Assembly (NCBI GenBank): GCA_030295235.1
Contig: AP026172.1
Coordinates: 186,001-250,000 of the forward strand
Direction of reading: 5' to 3'
DNA length: 64,000 nt
Source of the DNA: Fistulifera solaris
Taxonomy: Eukaryota; Bacillariophyta; Bacillariophyceae; Naviculales; Stauroneidaceae
A program made the position numbers and the translations under genes. Below the pieces are notes generated by a model, which did not search any database, was not told where the DNA came from, and saw only the letters and a program-made list of their open reading frames with translations. Of this stretch, positions 23,056-34,167 are shown in pieces (positions within the stretch are counted from its first letter, which is position 1; the number at the start of each line of letters is the position of its first letter).

Positions 23056-25687
23056 TTAGAAGTCTTTGAACATGGCTTGCTGTTCCGATGTGAGGTTGGA
23101 TCGTGAAGGCGGTGCCTCGTTTTCCAAGTGACGATACGAGTCGAAGTGCGTAGCATCCAAAGGATCGCGGATACGGGGTTTCCACGGAGGAGGAATCTGT
23201 CGTCGGAGAAGTTTGTCGACGTCAATGATGTTAAACCACATGTGTTCTCGGATATCCATGTCACCACGGGCCAAGCAACCCAAACGATTCGTCTGTCGGC
23301 GCACAATCAACCGCTGAATCAAGTCCTGAGCAAGCTCGTGCACAAGACCAGGGGGGGAAGTTGTACTTGACCTGGACAATGCGCTTGAACAAACTGACCT
23401 GATCGGCACCATAAGAATAGAATGGCGAGCGACCAACCAACATCTCGTAAATGAGCACACCGTATGCCCAGTAATCGACACCCTTGTCGTGACCCTTGGA
23501 AAGAATGATCTCAGGTGCTAGGTACTCCGGAGTACCGCACAATGTGTAGGTCTTGTCAACGACGATCTTGGCAAAACCAAGATCAACCAAGACACAATAA
23601 CCCCTCTGGTCAATCAGAATGTTTTCTGGTGACGACGAAAAAGTCGAAACGATTAGTAAACAAATGTTGATGGCGTAACTTCCCTAAGCTGACAAAACGT
23701 ACCTGGCTTCCAAATCGCGGTAGCAAATACTGCGCTGATGCAAGTGTGCCAAAGATTCCAAGATGCAGGCCGCATAAAAGCGCGAGTTTCCGTTTGGAAT
23801 ACCATCACGCGTCTCGGTGTGGATGATAGAGAACAACTCACCACCCTGCACGAGTTCAATCAACATGTACAAGGCATGATCATCCTGAAACGTAGAGACA
23901 AGGTTCACCACGAATGGGTGCCTCAAAGAGGCCATGATGTTCTTTTCACGGATCACACCATCCACTTGGTGGTGACCGATAATTTCCCGTTTGGACAGTT
24001 GCTTCAAAGCATAAGGCTTGCTGGTACGCTTGTGACTGACCAGCCATACTTTTCCGAAAGTTCCAACACCGAGAATGCGGAACTTGACCAAATCTTTGAA
24101 CTTGATGGTTTTGTCCAACTGAGGTGCAGCAATCAAGGGCCGTCCAAGGCGTCGGATATTTCCAATCACTGCCTCAATGTCACGTCGAGACAAGACACCA
24201 CACTTTGTTTCCTTCTGTACAGTAATGGTCTGCTTGCTGGGGGTACCGGGCTCATCTTTTAAGTGCTTATCACCGAAGTAGTCGGCATCTTTCAGGTTGT
24301 TGATAATACCATCCGAGTGAGCCACCGAAACGGCACCAGAGCGAATAATGTAGAGGTTCTGCACAAAGGGCTTTCCTTCTTCTGCCAAGATCGTGCCGGC
24401 GGCAAAGGTCGTTTCCACAATCAGATCTGTCAAACGAGCCAATTCGTGTGGCTGGAATTGCGAGTTGGAGAAAATCGGAACTCCCAACAAAGTACGCTTC
24501 TTCATGGCCGCATCGATCATGCCCTGCAATGGACCGAGCACCAACTCGAACGTGTCACGAGACAAGCACAAGCAAGTACAGTTGCTAGTGGCAGTAATAT
24601 TGGCTACACGGGGATCTCCGGTGATCAAGGCGCGCTCACCGAAGAAATCCCCGGGTCCAAGTGGCTGATCCACATACTTACTGTCTCCGAATCCGATGTC
24701 GTGCACTTTTACCGTACCCTCACGAATAATGTAGAAAATCTCACCGACGTCTCCCTTGTTGATGATGCGCTCTCCTTCAGGGAACGTAACTGACGTCAAG
24801 GCATCCGAAATCTTGGTGAGGTCGTTTTCATCAACGTCCGCCAAGAAAGGAACCTTACGGAGCACATCATGCACATCCTTCTTCTGACTGTTCGTGTTAT
24901 TCGCCAACATGAAACGGAACGTTTTTGATCGACTTTCCACAGACGACACGCGGTGTTGGCGAGACAAGTAGCGGCACGAGGACAGTTGTACAGCAAAGCC
25001 AGTTCTCCAAACGAACCTCCGCGGCCCGCGGACCCGACGTGGGTCCCATCCACAGCAAAGCTGACGTGACCTTCTTCGATTACGTAGAAAAAGTCGCCAG
25101 TTTTCTCCTTGCTTGATGATGACGGTACCTGCCGGAACCGATTCCATCATCATGGCATCAATCAAGAGACGGCGTTCCTTTTCGGAAAGACTCGCAAAGA
25201 TGAAATTATCCTCGAGGGCGGAATCGATAAATTGAACAGCAGCATCCGACTTGGGATAACGAGGGAGCTGAAAGTCCTCATTGAGATCGATTGCCTTGGA
25301 AAAGATATTCTGAGCACGCTTAGCCTTGTTGTGAATGTTGACATTCTCCTCCCGCTTGACTTCTTTCGTCTTATCTTCCACTTCTTCCGTTTCGCTGGGC
25401 TCTTTTGCAACCTCGGCGGGTGGGGGAGTGTCTACTTGCTGTTGACGTTCGCAAGGCAAATAAATAATAGACAGGGAGTATGAGTATATCTATCTGTAAA
25501 GGCACACCCCATTCTACACAGAAATCTTCGAAATCTAGGGCGGACACACAACTACAAACTCACCATCTTAGAGGAGGCCTTGACGCTCTTGCTGACGCTG
25601 TTGGTGGCCTTTTCCTTTTTCTCATCCTTGTTCTCCTCGGCCTTTTTTCTTCTTGTGTTTGAGGAATCCTCCAAAACCGCGCATCAT
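23056..25687 (-). CDS. cGMP-dependent-type protein kinase with three cyclic-nucleotide-binding domains
   Basis: Exon 1 25687-25564 (basic, KKKKA-rich), intron 25563-25439, exon 2 25438-23703, intron 23702-23626 (77 bp), exon 3 23625-23056; about 835 residues. Domain 1 has the phosphate-binding cassette [15 protein letters not shown], domain 2 has [16 protein letters not shown], and domain 3 is degenerate ([14 protein letters not shown]). The kinase has [11 protein letters not shown], the catalytic loop (DLKPEN once one extra base near 23708 is discounted), DLGFAK and [11 protein letters not shown], plus an AGC C-terminal tail ending AMFKDF. Further single-base breaks lie at T6 25643-25648, T4 25101-25104, T5 24922-24926 and G7 23351-23357. 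It is an AGC kinase activated by cAMP or cGMP; nucleotide choice is not certain. It is divergent from SPO11. Confidence 0.88.
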
Positions 25688-26212
25688 CTTGGCGATTGAC
25701 TTTTGCTTTTCAAATGAATCAGCTCGACAGAGGGCCTCCGGTCGTTGAAGATCGGTTGGAGACTTATTGTGACCGTGGTAGGATCGATGATGATTCGATT
25801 CGGGTGTGTTTTTTGGTGTTTTGACAGTTGGACTTCGACGTTTTGACCTCGACGTTCGCGGTGTTCCGTGCTTGACACAGAAGTCATCGACCCAAACAAC
25901 TATGACCGGTCTGGCCTTTTGTCGTTGATGCGGAGCGATCTTTGTGGGTTTCCAACATTTTTCGCGGCAAATTTTGGCGGGTGCCGGGAATTATATAGAT
26001 ATTGAAAAAGCAGTCGTAGCGGTTCTCATACGGTGCAGCTTGTTGAAAAAATGCGGCCAAAAGCGAAAACGCCAAAGAAGCCAACAATGACACGCAGCAA
26101 GCATAATTGCAAGAAACAATAAACCTTATACGTGCATTTGAACTTGCATAGCTTCTCAACTAGGCTGTAAACATCGCTGACTCCCATCTCCCTTTCGTTA
26201 GATTACCGATCC
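25688..26212. other. Divergent intergenic region, PKG / SPO11
   Basis: No supported gene; the two short minus-strand frames here (25684-25899, 25884-26159) lack homology and overlap the kinase 5' end. It should contain both promoters. Confidence 0.4.
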
Positions 26213-27728
26213 ATGTCCTCTCGAAAACGGCAAAGCACTCCGGCTGTGCAGTCGCAAGAAAGCACGACGACTGTGTCCTCGAGCAAACGTCGCGTCGTTG
26301 CGATTGCTCCAGATGCCGATGCGGTCCTTCGTGAATGCCGCAAACTCAGGGATGCTATGAGATCCTCGTCAAATGAAACAAGTGACAAAGCCTCTCGTGT
26401 GATTCCCGAAGGTGTTCCGTCGAGTATCGTTGAAGTCGATGAATTGAAAGCACCCGAAGTTCTGGAAGGAATGGAGTCGATTGCGCTGGATATTGCTCAG
26501 CAAGTATTGAGCGGAAAAGGATTTTCGATGGAAATTCCCAGTCGAGCCGCCACAAATCAGCTTTATGTGAAAGAATGGGATCGAATTGTGTTGGGCGGGA
26601 AGAGATCGTCTAGAAGTTTTCTCAATGTTAAAGAATCGCGAAAAGCAGCTATCACATTGCGCGTGCTGCAATTGATACATGCTGTTCTCATGAAGCGTAT
26701 TCACATTACCAAGCGTGATCTCTTTTATACCGACGTGAAGCTCTTTGTTGACCAGGCAGAGTCAGACGGTGTTTTGGACGATGTTGCTACCATGGTTGGC
26801 TGCACACGGAGCAACCTCAATGTAGTTGCGTCAGACAAGGGGCTGGTTGTCGGTCGGGTCCAATTCATCGAAGATGGTGATCCAATCGATTGTACACGAA
26901 TGGGTGTTGGTGGTAAGGCAATTCCTCCATACATTGACAAGATTGAAAATATTACCAGCGATGCGGAGTTCATCCTTCTTGTTGAAAAGAAGCCGCATAC
27001 ATGCGAATGGCTGTAAGTCTTTTCTCAAACAAGGCAGTTGCATTACAAAAGCTGGTTCTCACAAATCTTGTTGCAGGAAGATAGATTCTATCATCGGTAT
27101 CCTTGTATTATTATCACAGCCAAAGGGCAACCTGATATTGCCACTCGAATGTTTCTCAAACGACTGAAAGAAGAGCTCAAAATTCCTGTTCTGGGTCTGG
27201 TCGACAGTGATCCCTACGGCTTGAAGATTTTATCCGTATACATGTCCGGCAGCAAGAATATGAGCTATGATAGCTCCAGTTTGACGACTCCTGATATAAA
27301 GTGGTTGGGGCTTCGTCCCTCTGATCTTGTACGTAGTCTATAGTTCCATCCATCGATATGCTTTGACATGATAGAGGAGACTTGTCAGTCTATTCTAACA
27401 TCTTTTCATTGTTGCCCAGGACCGTTATGACTTGCCCGACCAATGCCGTCTCGACATGACGGAGAACGATATTAAAACCGGGAAGGAGCTCCTGAAGGAG
27501 GATTTTATACAGAAGAACCCTGAGTGGATGAAAGAGCTCGAGATCATGGTAAGTGACAAAATAGAACTTGCTATACTTTATACAATCGGTTGCTTAGTCG
27601 TCGACAAACAACCTTGATAGGTCAAAACGAAGAAAAAGGCGGAAATTCAGGCGTTGTCTTCGTTTGGTTTTCAATATATAACAGAAACATATTTGCCGCG
27701 AAAGTTGAGAGAGGGCGACTGGATTTAA
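26213..27728 (+). CDS. SPO11: SPO11 / topoisomerase VI A subunit (meiotic recombination)
   Basis: Four exons: 26213-27012, 27077-27328, 27420-27548 and 27621-27728, with introns of 64, 91 and 72 bp; about 429 residues. The winged-helix domain carries [14 protein letters not shown] with the catalytic tyrosine at about residue 172 (codon 26726-26728), the nucleophile that makes meiotic double-strand breaks. The Toprim domain has [17 protein letters not shown] and [13 protein letters not shown], including the D-x-D metal site. One base seems missing near 26990, just before the first splice donor; the corrected reading [16 protein letters not shown] fits the family. The C-terminus [11 protein letters not shown] resembles the SPO11-2/SPO11-3 side of the family; which paralogue is uncertain. 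It acts in the nucleus with a TopoVIBL-type partner. Confidence 0.88.
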
Positions 27729-27757
27729 ACATTAGATTATAAAACATTGAAAAACGA

Positions 27758-30004
27758 TTACAACTTGCTGATCGGTTTGACAAGCCCGGCGTAGAGCGTT
27801 TCGATTTCCTTCTCGTATCGATCTCGCACCTTTTGACGTTTCAACTTAAAAGTAGGAGTCATTAAATCATTCTCAACTGAAAAGAGAGACGCTTCTAGAT
27901 GAATTGCTTTCACAGTTTCGAAGCCTTGAAGACCATTTTCCTTCGACAACTTTTCAATGTCCTTCATGATAGCTTCCTTAACTTTCGCGCTCTGGCAGAT
28001 TTCAGCAAAGGTGACGACGCGGACAGATGTTCGTCTACGCCACGACCTACACTATGACGAACCGGTTCTTCATCAGGAACTACAATAGCAACTAATTGGC
28101 TCTGGTGCGAATCACCGTACACAAAACATTGCGCTATCAGAGGAGAACGCCCCAGTAAATTCTCAATCTTTTCTGGTGCGACGTACTCGCCCTGAGCTAG
28201 CTTGAATATGTTCTTCTTCCGATCAATTATCTGCAAAGACCCATCTTGCCTCCACATACCAACATCCCCACTGTGTAGCCACCCGTCTTCGTCGATTGCT
28301 TCTTTCGTCTTGTCTTCGGCCTTGTAATACCCTTTGAAGATCGACGGACCACGGAGGCAGATTTCACCTCGTCCGTAACATTTCTGTCCGCGATGTTCAC
28401 GATCTGAATGTAAATATCCCATCTCAGGAACATTCATTAACACTATCTCCACGGATCCAACTGGGCACCCAACATGGCCAACTGTTGAGATATCGTCCGG
28501 GTGTGAAATCGTACCAGACGCAGCGCCTTCGGTTTGACCGTACCCTTCTACGACAGGGATGCCTAACATACAGCGGAAGAAAGTCATGACGTTCTCACTT
28601 AACGGGGCCGACCCGCTAATCATGACACGCAAATAGTCCATTCCTAGACCTTTCTTGATTTTGCTGAATATTAGACGATCATAAAGTGCATGATGAAGGT
28701 GTCCCTTTTTCAACCCTTCGGTTTTGGCAGCTAACGCAGCGTTGAACAGCTTGCTCTTCATCCCACCAGCTGCAGCAACTCCGGTAGTAATCTTTGAACA
28801 CAAATCAAATGCGAATTAGCTCACGACAAAAAGGTAACCACGTGCGTCGCCATCGAATAACACGCACCTTATCGTATATTTTATTCAAGACGCGAGGTGC
28901 AGCCGGTAACAGAGTCGGTCTGCAAGCCTGAAGATCTTCAATTAAAAGTGTTGGATCTCCGCGAAAGAATGCGACGGATGCTCCTGCCAGGAAAACCTGG
29001 CTTATAACAGTGCGCTCGAAAATATGGGCTAATGGTAGGTAACTCAAGTGTCGATCATCGGTTCGAATAGCAACCTCGGGGAACTGACTAATCCCCGCCA
29101 TGGATGAAACCATATTCTCGTGCGTCAAAAGTGCTCCTTTTGGGTCACCAGTGGTACCACTGTAGTGAAACAAGATAAAAGTTAAGTTCCGAAGATAACT
29201 AGAATGCATTTACGAAAAAATTCGAACCAGTTACCTCGTGTAGCAAAATGTTGCAATGTCACCCGGCTGGGGAGGACGATGACGGTGCCCCTGTGTAGCG
29301 ATCCGATGTGCCCCCACAGCTTCTACTTTTGCATAACTAATAATCTCCAGACCAGCTCGTCCCGCCTGATCGGCCACTTCCGGTGTCACCCCATCGATGA
29401 CAATGATCGTTTGAAAGTGCACGGGGACTTTGTCGCTTGCATCCTTCACGCGACAAAGCGCTTCCACTTCGGCACGTGTACAAACTACCGACTGGGCCTC
29501 GGTCTGGTGCAACACAAAGCGTACGGTATCCGGTCCTAACGTGTCGTACAAGGGAACGGTAGCCCCACCCAGAGCAAAAACACTTTGCTCGGCGAGAATC
29601 CACTCCATGCAGTTCTTGACGTAAAGGCACAACACCATTAAATTGTCAGAAGTTGGTTTTACCAGATTCAGAGTTTCCAAGCCAGCGGCAAACGAATTGA
29701 TTCTCGCGACACATTCGGAATAACTCGTATAAATGTAAGGCGTCGCAAAGCCGGTGGTGCTCACCGCCCGGAACCCCATACACGGTCCCAAAGGATTCAA
29801 AGCTGCCCCACGACGAAATGATTCATAAAGAGTACGCGCCCCTTTGATTCCCAATTCGGGATGGACTTGAGGATTGTAAGAGCGTCGAATGTTTCCTCGT
29901 GTTTCCGTAGACGTCTGAGGCACGACCGTTGACCACAAGCTATCCGCAACTTCTTGTTCATCATCTGGTCGATGCTGGAGTCTCATAATATCTGTCGATA
30001 ACAT
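27758..30004 (-). CDS. Long-chain acyl-CoA synthetase (AMP-forming)
   Basis: Exon 1 30004-29235, intron 29234-29160 (75 bp), exon 2 29159-28868, intron 28867-28792 (76 bp), exon 3 28791-27758; about 698 residues, the usual length. The first splice joins CYT to SGTTGDPKGALLTH, the P-loop of adenylate-forming enzymes. Also seen: LPLAHIFERT, EGYGQTEGAASGT, the LHSGDVGMW hinge and IDRKKNIFKLAQGEYVAPEKIE, the fatty-acyl signature. It activates fatty acids to acyl-CoA for lipid synthesis or oxidation. A single-base break near 28005 separates HLSAS from TFAEICQSAKVKEAIMKD. The gene ends only 29 bp from the convergent SPO11 stop. No clear targeting signal is seen. Confidence 0.92.
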
Positions 30005-30457
30005 CTTGTCTGCAGTAATCAGAAAGAAAGAAGTGGAAAGGCTCTAGATGCCTTAAAAAAGAAGAAAAGTAAGATTGTGTGATGGTGACAGCAGGCAACA
30101 AAGAGCCATGGTGCGCGCGGCGGTGATGTTGGAGAAAGCGGATCAAAGATTTCTTAAAGATCACTTACTCTACGAGCTATAGTTAACACTGGGTACCGGT
30201 ACGTCGTTGGTTATTGCGTGATCGAGATGAGGGTCATTTCGGTTTTCGGTGTGATGTTCCATAACCGGTACGAACCTAAGTAGTCTGACGCTTACTGTCC
30301 GTCACGTCATCGGCAAAAGAAGTTCGCGATAAAGTCCGCTATCGAAGCAGCACCCCGATGAACAACATGATAACAAAGACCTTTGTAATAAAAGGTTCAT
30401 GCTGTATGTTCCTTCTTGCTTTCGCTTCATAATCTCCTTTCGCTTGGAATTCTAAAA
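30005..30457. other. Divergent intergenic region, acyl-CoA synthetase / SKP1
   Basis: It contains no gene I can support; two promoters are expected. A CGTCACGTCATCGG stretch near 30299 resembles a bZIP (CRE-like) site, but this is a single short match. Confidence 0.35.
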
Positions 30458-31112
30458 ATGGAAGACGCAATTGTCAAATTGGTGAGTTTCCTTTGAATTG
30501 AGGAACGATTGGTATCATTTTGACTGTCATGACTTTTCAAAAGAAACCCGTCGCATGCACTATTCCCATTCTTGATCACCTTTTCAAAATACATATCTGA
30601 CTGTTTCATTTACGCGATTTTATTTGTAGACAAGTAAAGAAGGCGAGACATTCGATGTTCCGCGTAAAGTCGCCATGATGTCAAAACTAGTCAAAGACAC
30701 ATTCAGTGACGACGATGACGAGGACGATGAAGAAGATGAGACGGAAGTCAAAGAAGTTCCTCTTCCAAATGTTACAGCACCTGTGTTAAAGAAGGTCATT
30801 GAATACTGTACGCACTATCAGGACGAAGAAATGACACCGATTCAAACTCCATTGAAATCGGGAACTCTTGACGAATTGGTTCAAGCGTGGTATGCGAACT
30901 TTGTCAAAGTCGATCGCAATATGTTATTCGATTTAGTTGCAGCGGCGAACTTTATGGATATTAAACCGCTACTAGACTTGACGTGTCTCGCTGTTAGCAT
31001 CTTGATTAAAGGCAAGTCGGCACAAGAATTGCGGCAAATGTTCAACATCAGTGCCGAGCTCAGCCCGGAGGAACAGGCCGAGGCGCAAAGAGAAAACGCT
31101 GTAGCAGAATAG
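30458..31112 (+). CDS. SKP1: SKP1, SCF ubiquitin ligase adaptor
   Basis: Exon 1 is 24 bases (30458-30481, MEDAIVKL), intron 30482-30629 (148 bp), exon 2 30630-31112; 168 residues, the normal size. The BTB/POZ-like fold is followed by the Skp1 dimerisation tail: FDVPRKVAMMSKLVKDT, an acidic loop, LPNVTAPVLKKVIEYCTHY, then NMLFDLVAAANFMDIKPLLDL. It links cullin-1 to F-box proteins. The tail is slightly altered compared with the usual NDFTPEEE-W-C end, finishing ISAELSPEEQAEAQRENA. Confidence 0.95.
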
Positions 31113-31238
31113 TAACTTCAGTAAACCATTCTAGTTTCATCATATTATATTGTTAAGAACGCTTAGTTAGCGTTGAAGAGTGAGTTCTTGGTGTAATAAG
31201 CCAGCCATAGACAATACTTCGCAATTTACTTTGTAAAG

Positions 31239-32882
31239 TTAGTTAGGAAAGGGAGGTGCAGCAGCTTCGGATGCAAAAACATGCTTTCCCTTAAAATGAT
31301 TTTTGTGAAAAGTAGGGTAGCAGGTCGTACATAAGTCGTAGTCAAAACAAGATACACACTTCCGAATAATTCCTTCGATACGCTTCGAGCAACCGTCACA
31401 ATGAGCTACTTCGCGGTAAGAAAAAGTAGACACATCGTCGCTGTTGCCGGACTTCAGAGGTGCCAGGGCACCTGGAAAAAGAAAACACTCGATTATGTGG
31501 AATCTTCACATCCTTCCAGTCTTCTATTAAGTGAATGTCGCATTTAGCATCCTCTTTCTTGGATGTCACGACCGACAAAAGTTCTCCTTCCGTTTTGTAT
31601 TTAATAACGTTGTTCGTTTCCTCACAAAAGAGTGACCGGACCAGAACGCGAATAATATCATCACAAAAGCCCAGCAAATAAGCATCAAAGACGTACTCCT
31701 CCCGAAAGTCTTTTTCGTCCTCTTGGTCTCCTTCATCTTGATTATCCGTCAAAATTTCTGGTAAAGGAGGATGAACTATGGAACGATTGATCAATATGCG
31801 AGGGATATCGGGGGGCAGATAACGGATCACCTTTGAAATGGGCGCACTTAACACGCATGAGAACTGGTTGAGCAACGCCGACGAAATGAACCAGCACTTC
31901 TACATGTAGGTCACTTACACCGATAGCGAGGTCCCGATTACAATTAATGCGTCCACTTTGTCATGATCGATTTCCAAAGCCCGACGAACATTCTCTCCCA
32001 ACGTTTCGCCAAAGAATGTAATCCCTGGTTTTAACACACCATTACAAGTCCGTGCTTTCCGCGTCACACCTCGGGTTCGTATACAATCACTTTCCTCGCT
32101 TTGACTGGGATTGGACCGCTTTCGTGATGAGCGTTCACGCGGACGTGCAGTTGTCTTAGGGGTCGAGTCGGGTAGGACAGATCGACATCGAGCTACGCGA
32201 CCAGCCAATACATCTTCTTCCATCTCCGACCGTGCTACCTTCTGCTTGCAAGCAAGACAAGTGGCCCATTCCAACGATCCGTGCGCATATACAATCTTTT
32301 TGGCAGAGACTCCCGCTTCTTGTTCGAGACCGTCAATGTTTTGTGTGTAACAACGCAATAAGCGCTTTTGCTGTTCCAGCAAAACTAAGAGCTTGTGAGA
32401 GTCACTCGGTCGGGCCCGATGCCGCTTGCGATCTTTCGCCGATTCATTATTACTATCACAATTTGTGAAATAGATACTTTTTGCAAATTTGTAGAACGGT
32501 ACAGGATCTTCTTGGAAGAAATGGGAATCAAAGAGGTCCTCCGGGCAAGATAATCCTAGCTTCTGTGTAGTTAATGATAGAAGAATGCTAGGTTAGTATC
32601 AAATGAATGGTATGCCGAAGCAAAACGGAGGTATGCGCTCACCTCCATGTCCAACGTTTCATAAATTCCGATATCTTTCGATCGGAAGTCGGGTATTCCG
32701 CTGCTCACACTGATCCCTGCTCCAGTAATAACCACAATATTCTTTCGCCCTTCAAGCAGTTTTGAGACACCAGCCATTCCGGACTCAAAGTTTTCTTCCT
32801 TTTGATTCTCGAAGAGAGAAAAGGGGGGTTGGGAAGGTAACTTCGGGCGAGCTCCAACACGGTTCTTCCCCGAGGAGCTCAT
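31239..32882 (-). CDS. Sirtuin (class I Sir2-like) with C-terminal ZZ-type zinc finger
   Basis: Exon 1 32882-32643, intron 32642-32563 (80 bp), exon 2 32562-31919, intron 31918-31847 (72 bp), exon 3 31846-31239; about 497 residues. NAD-binding motifs [17 protein letters not shown] and [10 protein letters not shown], catalytic histidine in YAHGSLE, zinc cysteines CLAC and a later pair separated by a basic insertion of about 50 residues, then [16 protein letters not shown]. The C-terminal 60 residues contain [25 protein letters not shown] and a His pair, the ZZ pattern. One extra base near 31475 lies between the two parts, so the fusion depends on that correction; otherwise the ZZ protein would be separate. 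It is an NAD-dependent protein deacylase; substrate unknown. Confidence 0.8.
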
Positions 32883-33039
32883 TCTCTACGCCGTGTTCGC
32901 TAGCTTTGGACGGACTTTGATCCTATCGATCCAGCAAGAAACATTACTTGTATATCGGATTGGGGGCTCTTGATTCAAGATAAACGCCTTCGTAACAGAG
33001 AATGACTTTCTCTTCTTGTTGTGCGGTCGGCTTTCGAAT

Positions 33040-33615
33040 TACCGGAGTATAGGATTTCTGGAACGTACACAGCATTTCTGTACTACGAATGAACGGAAAC
33101 AAAGTATACAGAATTTTTGTATGCTCACAGTGACCGTTTCCAGAATTTCTGGATCGTAAACAAAGTTTCTTTATTACCGAAAACACAGACGGATGCATCA
33201 TACAGAATTTCCGTATTTTTTAATAATGTATTCCACAGATTTTCTGTGAACGCATAGACACATCACAGAAACTTATCTATCCTTGTCCTGAATAATGTGG
33301 TGCACAGATTTTCTCTGGAAGCACTGACAAATACGTAGTAACATACAGAATTTCGGTGTTTCTGAAAATGATCTCTCAGATTTTCTGGTAACGCAAATCA
33401 CAGAATTTCCGTGAGTCTGAAAATGCATCCCCAGAATTTCTGGGAATGCAAAGACCCACTACCCACAGAATTTCCGTGTATCTGAAAATGCGCGTCTCTG
33501 ATCACCTATCACTTATCAGTGATCAGACAGAGACACATTACCCACAGAATTTCCGTGTGTTTGACATTGCCCGCCAGGCTAAATCGGTTACTTGCACAGG
33601 ATTTCCATGCGCCGC
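33040..33615. repeat. Degenerate array of CAGAATTTCTG/CAGAATTTCCGTG motifs (array A)
   Basis: About fifteen copies of a near-palindromic core occur at 25-60 bp spacing, for example CCAGAATTTCTGG near 33430, CAGATTTTCTGTG near 33234 and 33305, and CAGAATTTCCGTG near 33342, 33395, 33464 and 33544. Several copies are followed by TCTGAAAATGC. It belongs to the same family as the array at 51242-52215. Confidence 0.75.
33494..33534. repeat. Inverted repeat inside array A
   Basis: GTCTCTGATCAC (33494-33505) faces GTGATCAGACAGAGAC (33519-33534); the arms are complementary apart from a 4-base insertion. It is unlike the surrounding 13-mer motifs. Confidence 0.5.
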
Positions 33616-33793
33616 TTCGCTCGCTCCTTTTTCTCGCAATTTATCTTGCTCATTGCTTTTCCTTTCATTTGAAAACACTTATCTTTTCAGAGTACGTCAA
33701 ACCAGGAGCAGTAGGCGAGGTGCGATTTTATGCTTAGGCAAATGGGCAAACTGTTTAGCTAACGGCGATACTTTTCATGAAGAAAGATTGAAG

Positions 33794-34093
33794 ATGGTCC
33801 TCGAAAATGAAAGCGTCGACAACAATTCGGCTTCGAGATTAGTGGAATCCCAAACTGAGAAAAACGAACGTAACGTTCGAGCCGGTGGGATGTCGGATGA
33901 GTCCAAATTGCGGTTAATGAACGACTATGCGCCTCTTACCGCTCTACTCCGTCAGCTCGATCAACAAGTATCTACATTCACAGTGCAGATGGAGCGCTTT
34001 GCCTACAAAGCTGCTCCAAGTTATGAAGGACTTGCCGAAAAATGGACGCAAGAAGCGGGTCTTTCAAACGGGGACGATGGCGCATCTGCATGA
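33794..34093 (+). CDS. Small hypothetical protein (99 residues)
   Basis: I do not recognise this protein. From ATG 33794 it has a polar N-terminal third, then a predicted amphipathic helical stretch (SKLRLMNDYAPLTALLRQLD and the following VQMERFAYKA segment), with a hydrophilic tail. The frame is open further upstream, but that part runs through array A and has no coding character, so I chose this start. It may be a small subunit of a helical complex. It is divergent from the sirtuin-ZZ gene. Confidence 0.5.
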   Translation: MVLENESVDNNSASRLVESQTEKNERNVRAGGMSDESKLRLMNDYAPLTALLRQLDQQVSTFTVQMERFAYKAAPSYEGLAEKWTQEAGLSNGDDGASA

Positions 34094-34167
34094 CAGCGCA
34101 AAGCAGTTGTAGTAGTAGGACAGTGCACACTCTGTAAATACTCCGCAACTTAAACAATTTTGTTCAT

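Larger units (their letters stand above)
32883..33793. other. Divergent intergenic region occupied by the AGAATTTC array
   Basis: This region lies between the sirtuin-ZZ gene and a small plus-strand gene. Most of it (33040-33615) is the motif array described separately; the rest is AT-balanced spacer with no gene seen. Confidence 0.5.

Noticed and set aside
23738-24793. Two plus-strand frames (174 and 176 residues) opposite the PKG gene
   Set aside because: They are antisense shadows of the kinase and cyclic-nucleotide domains.
33040-33615. Possible CRISPR-like array
   Set aside because: Repeats are short, degenerate and irregularly spaced, with related spacers; the genome is eukaryotic.
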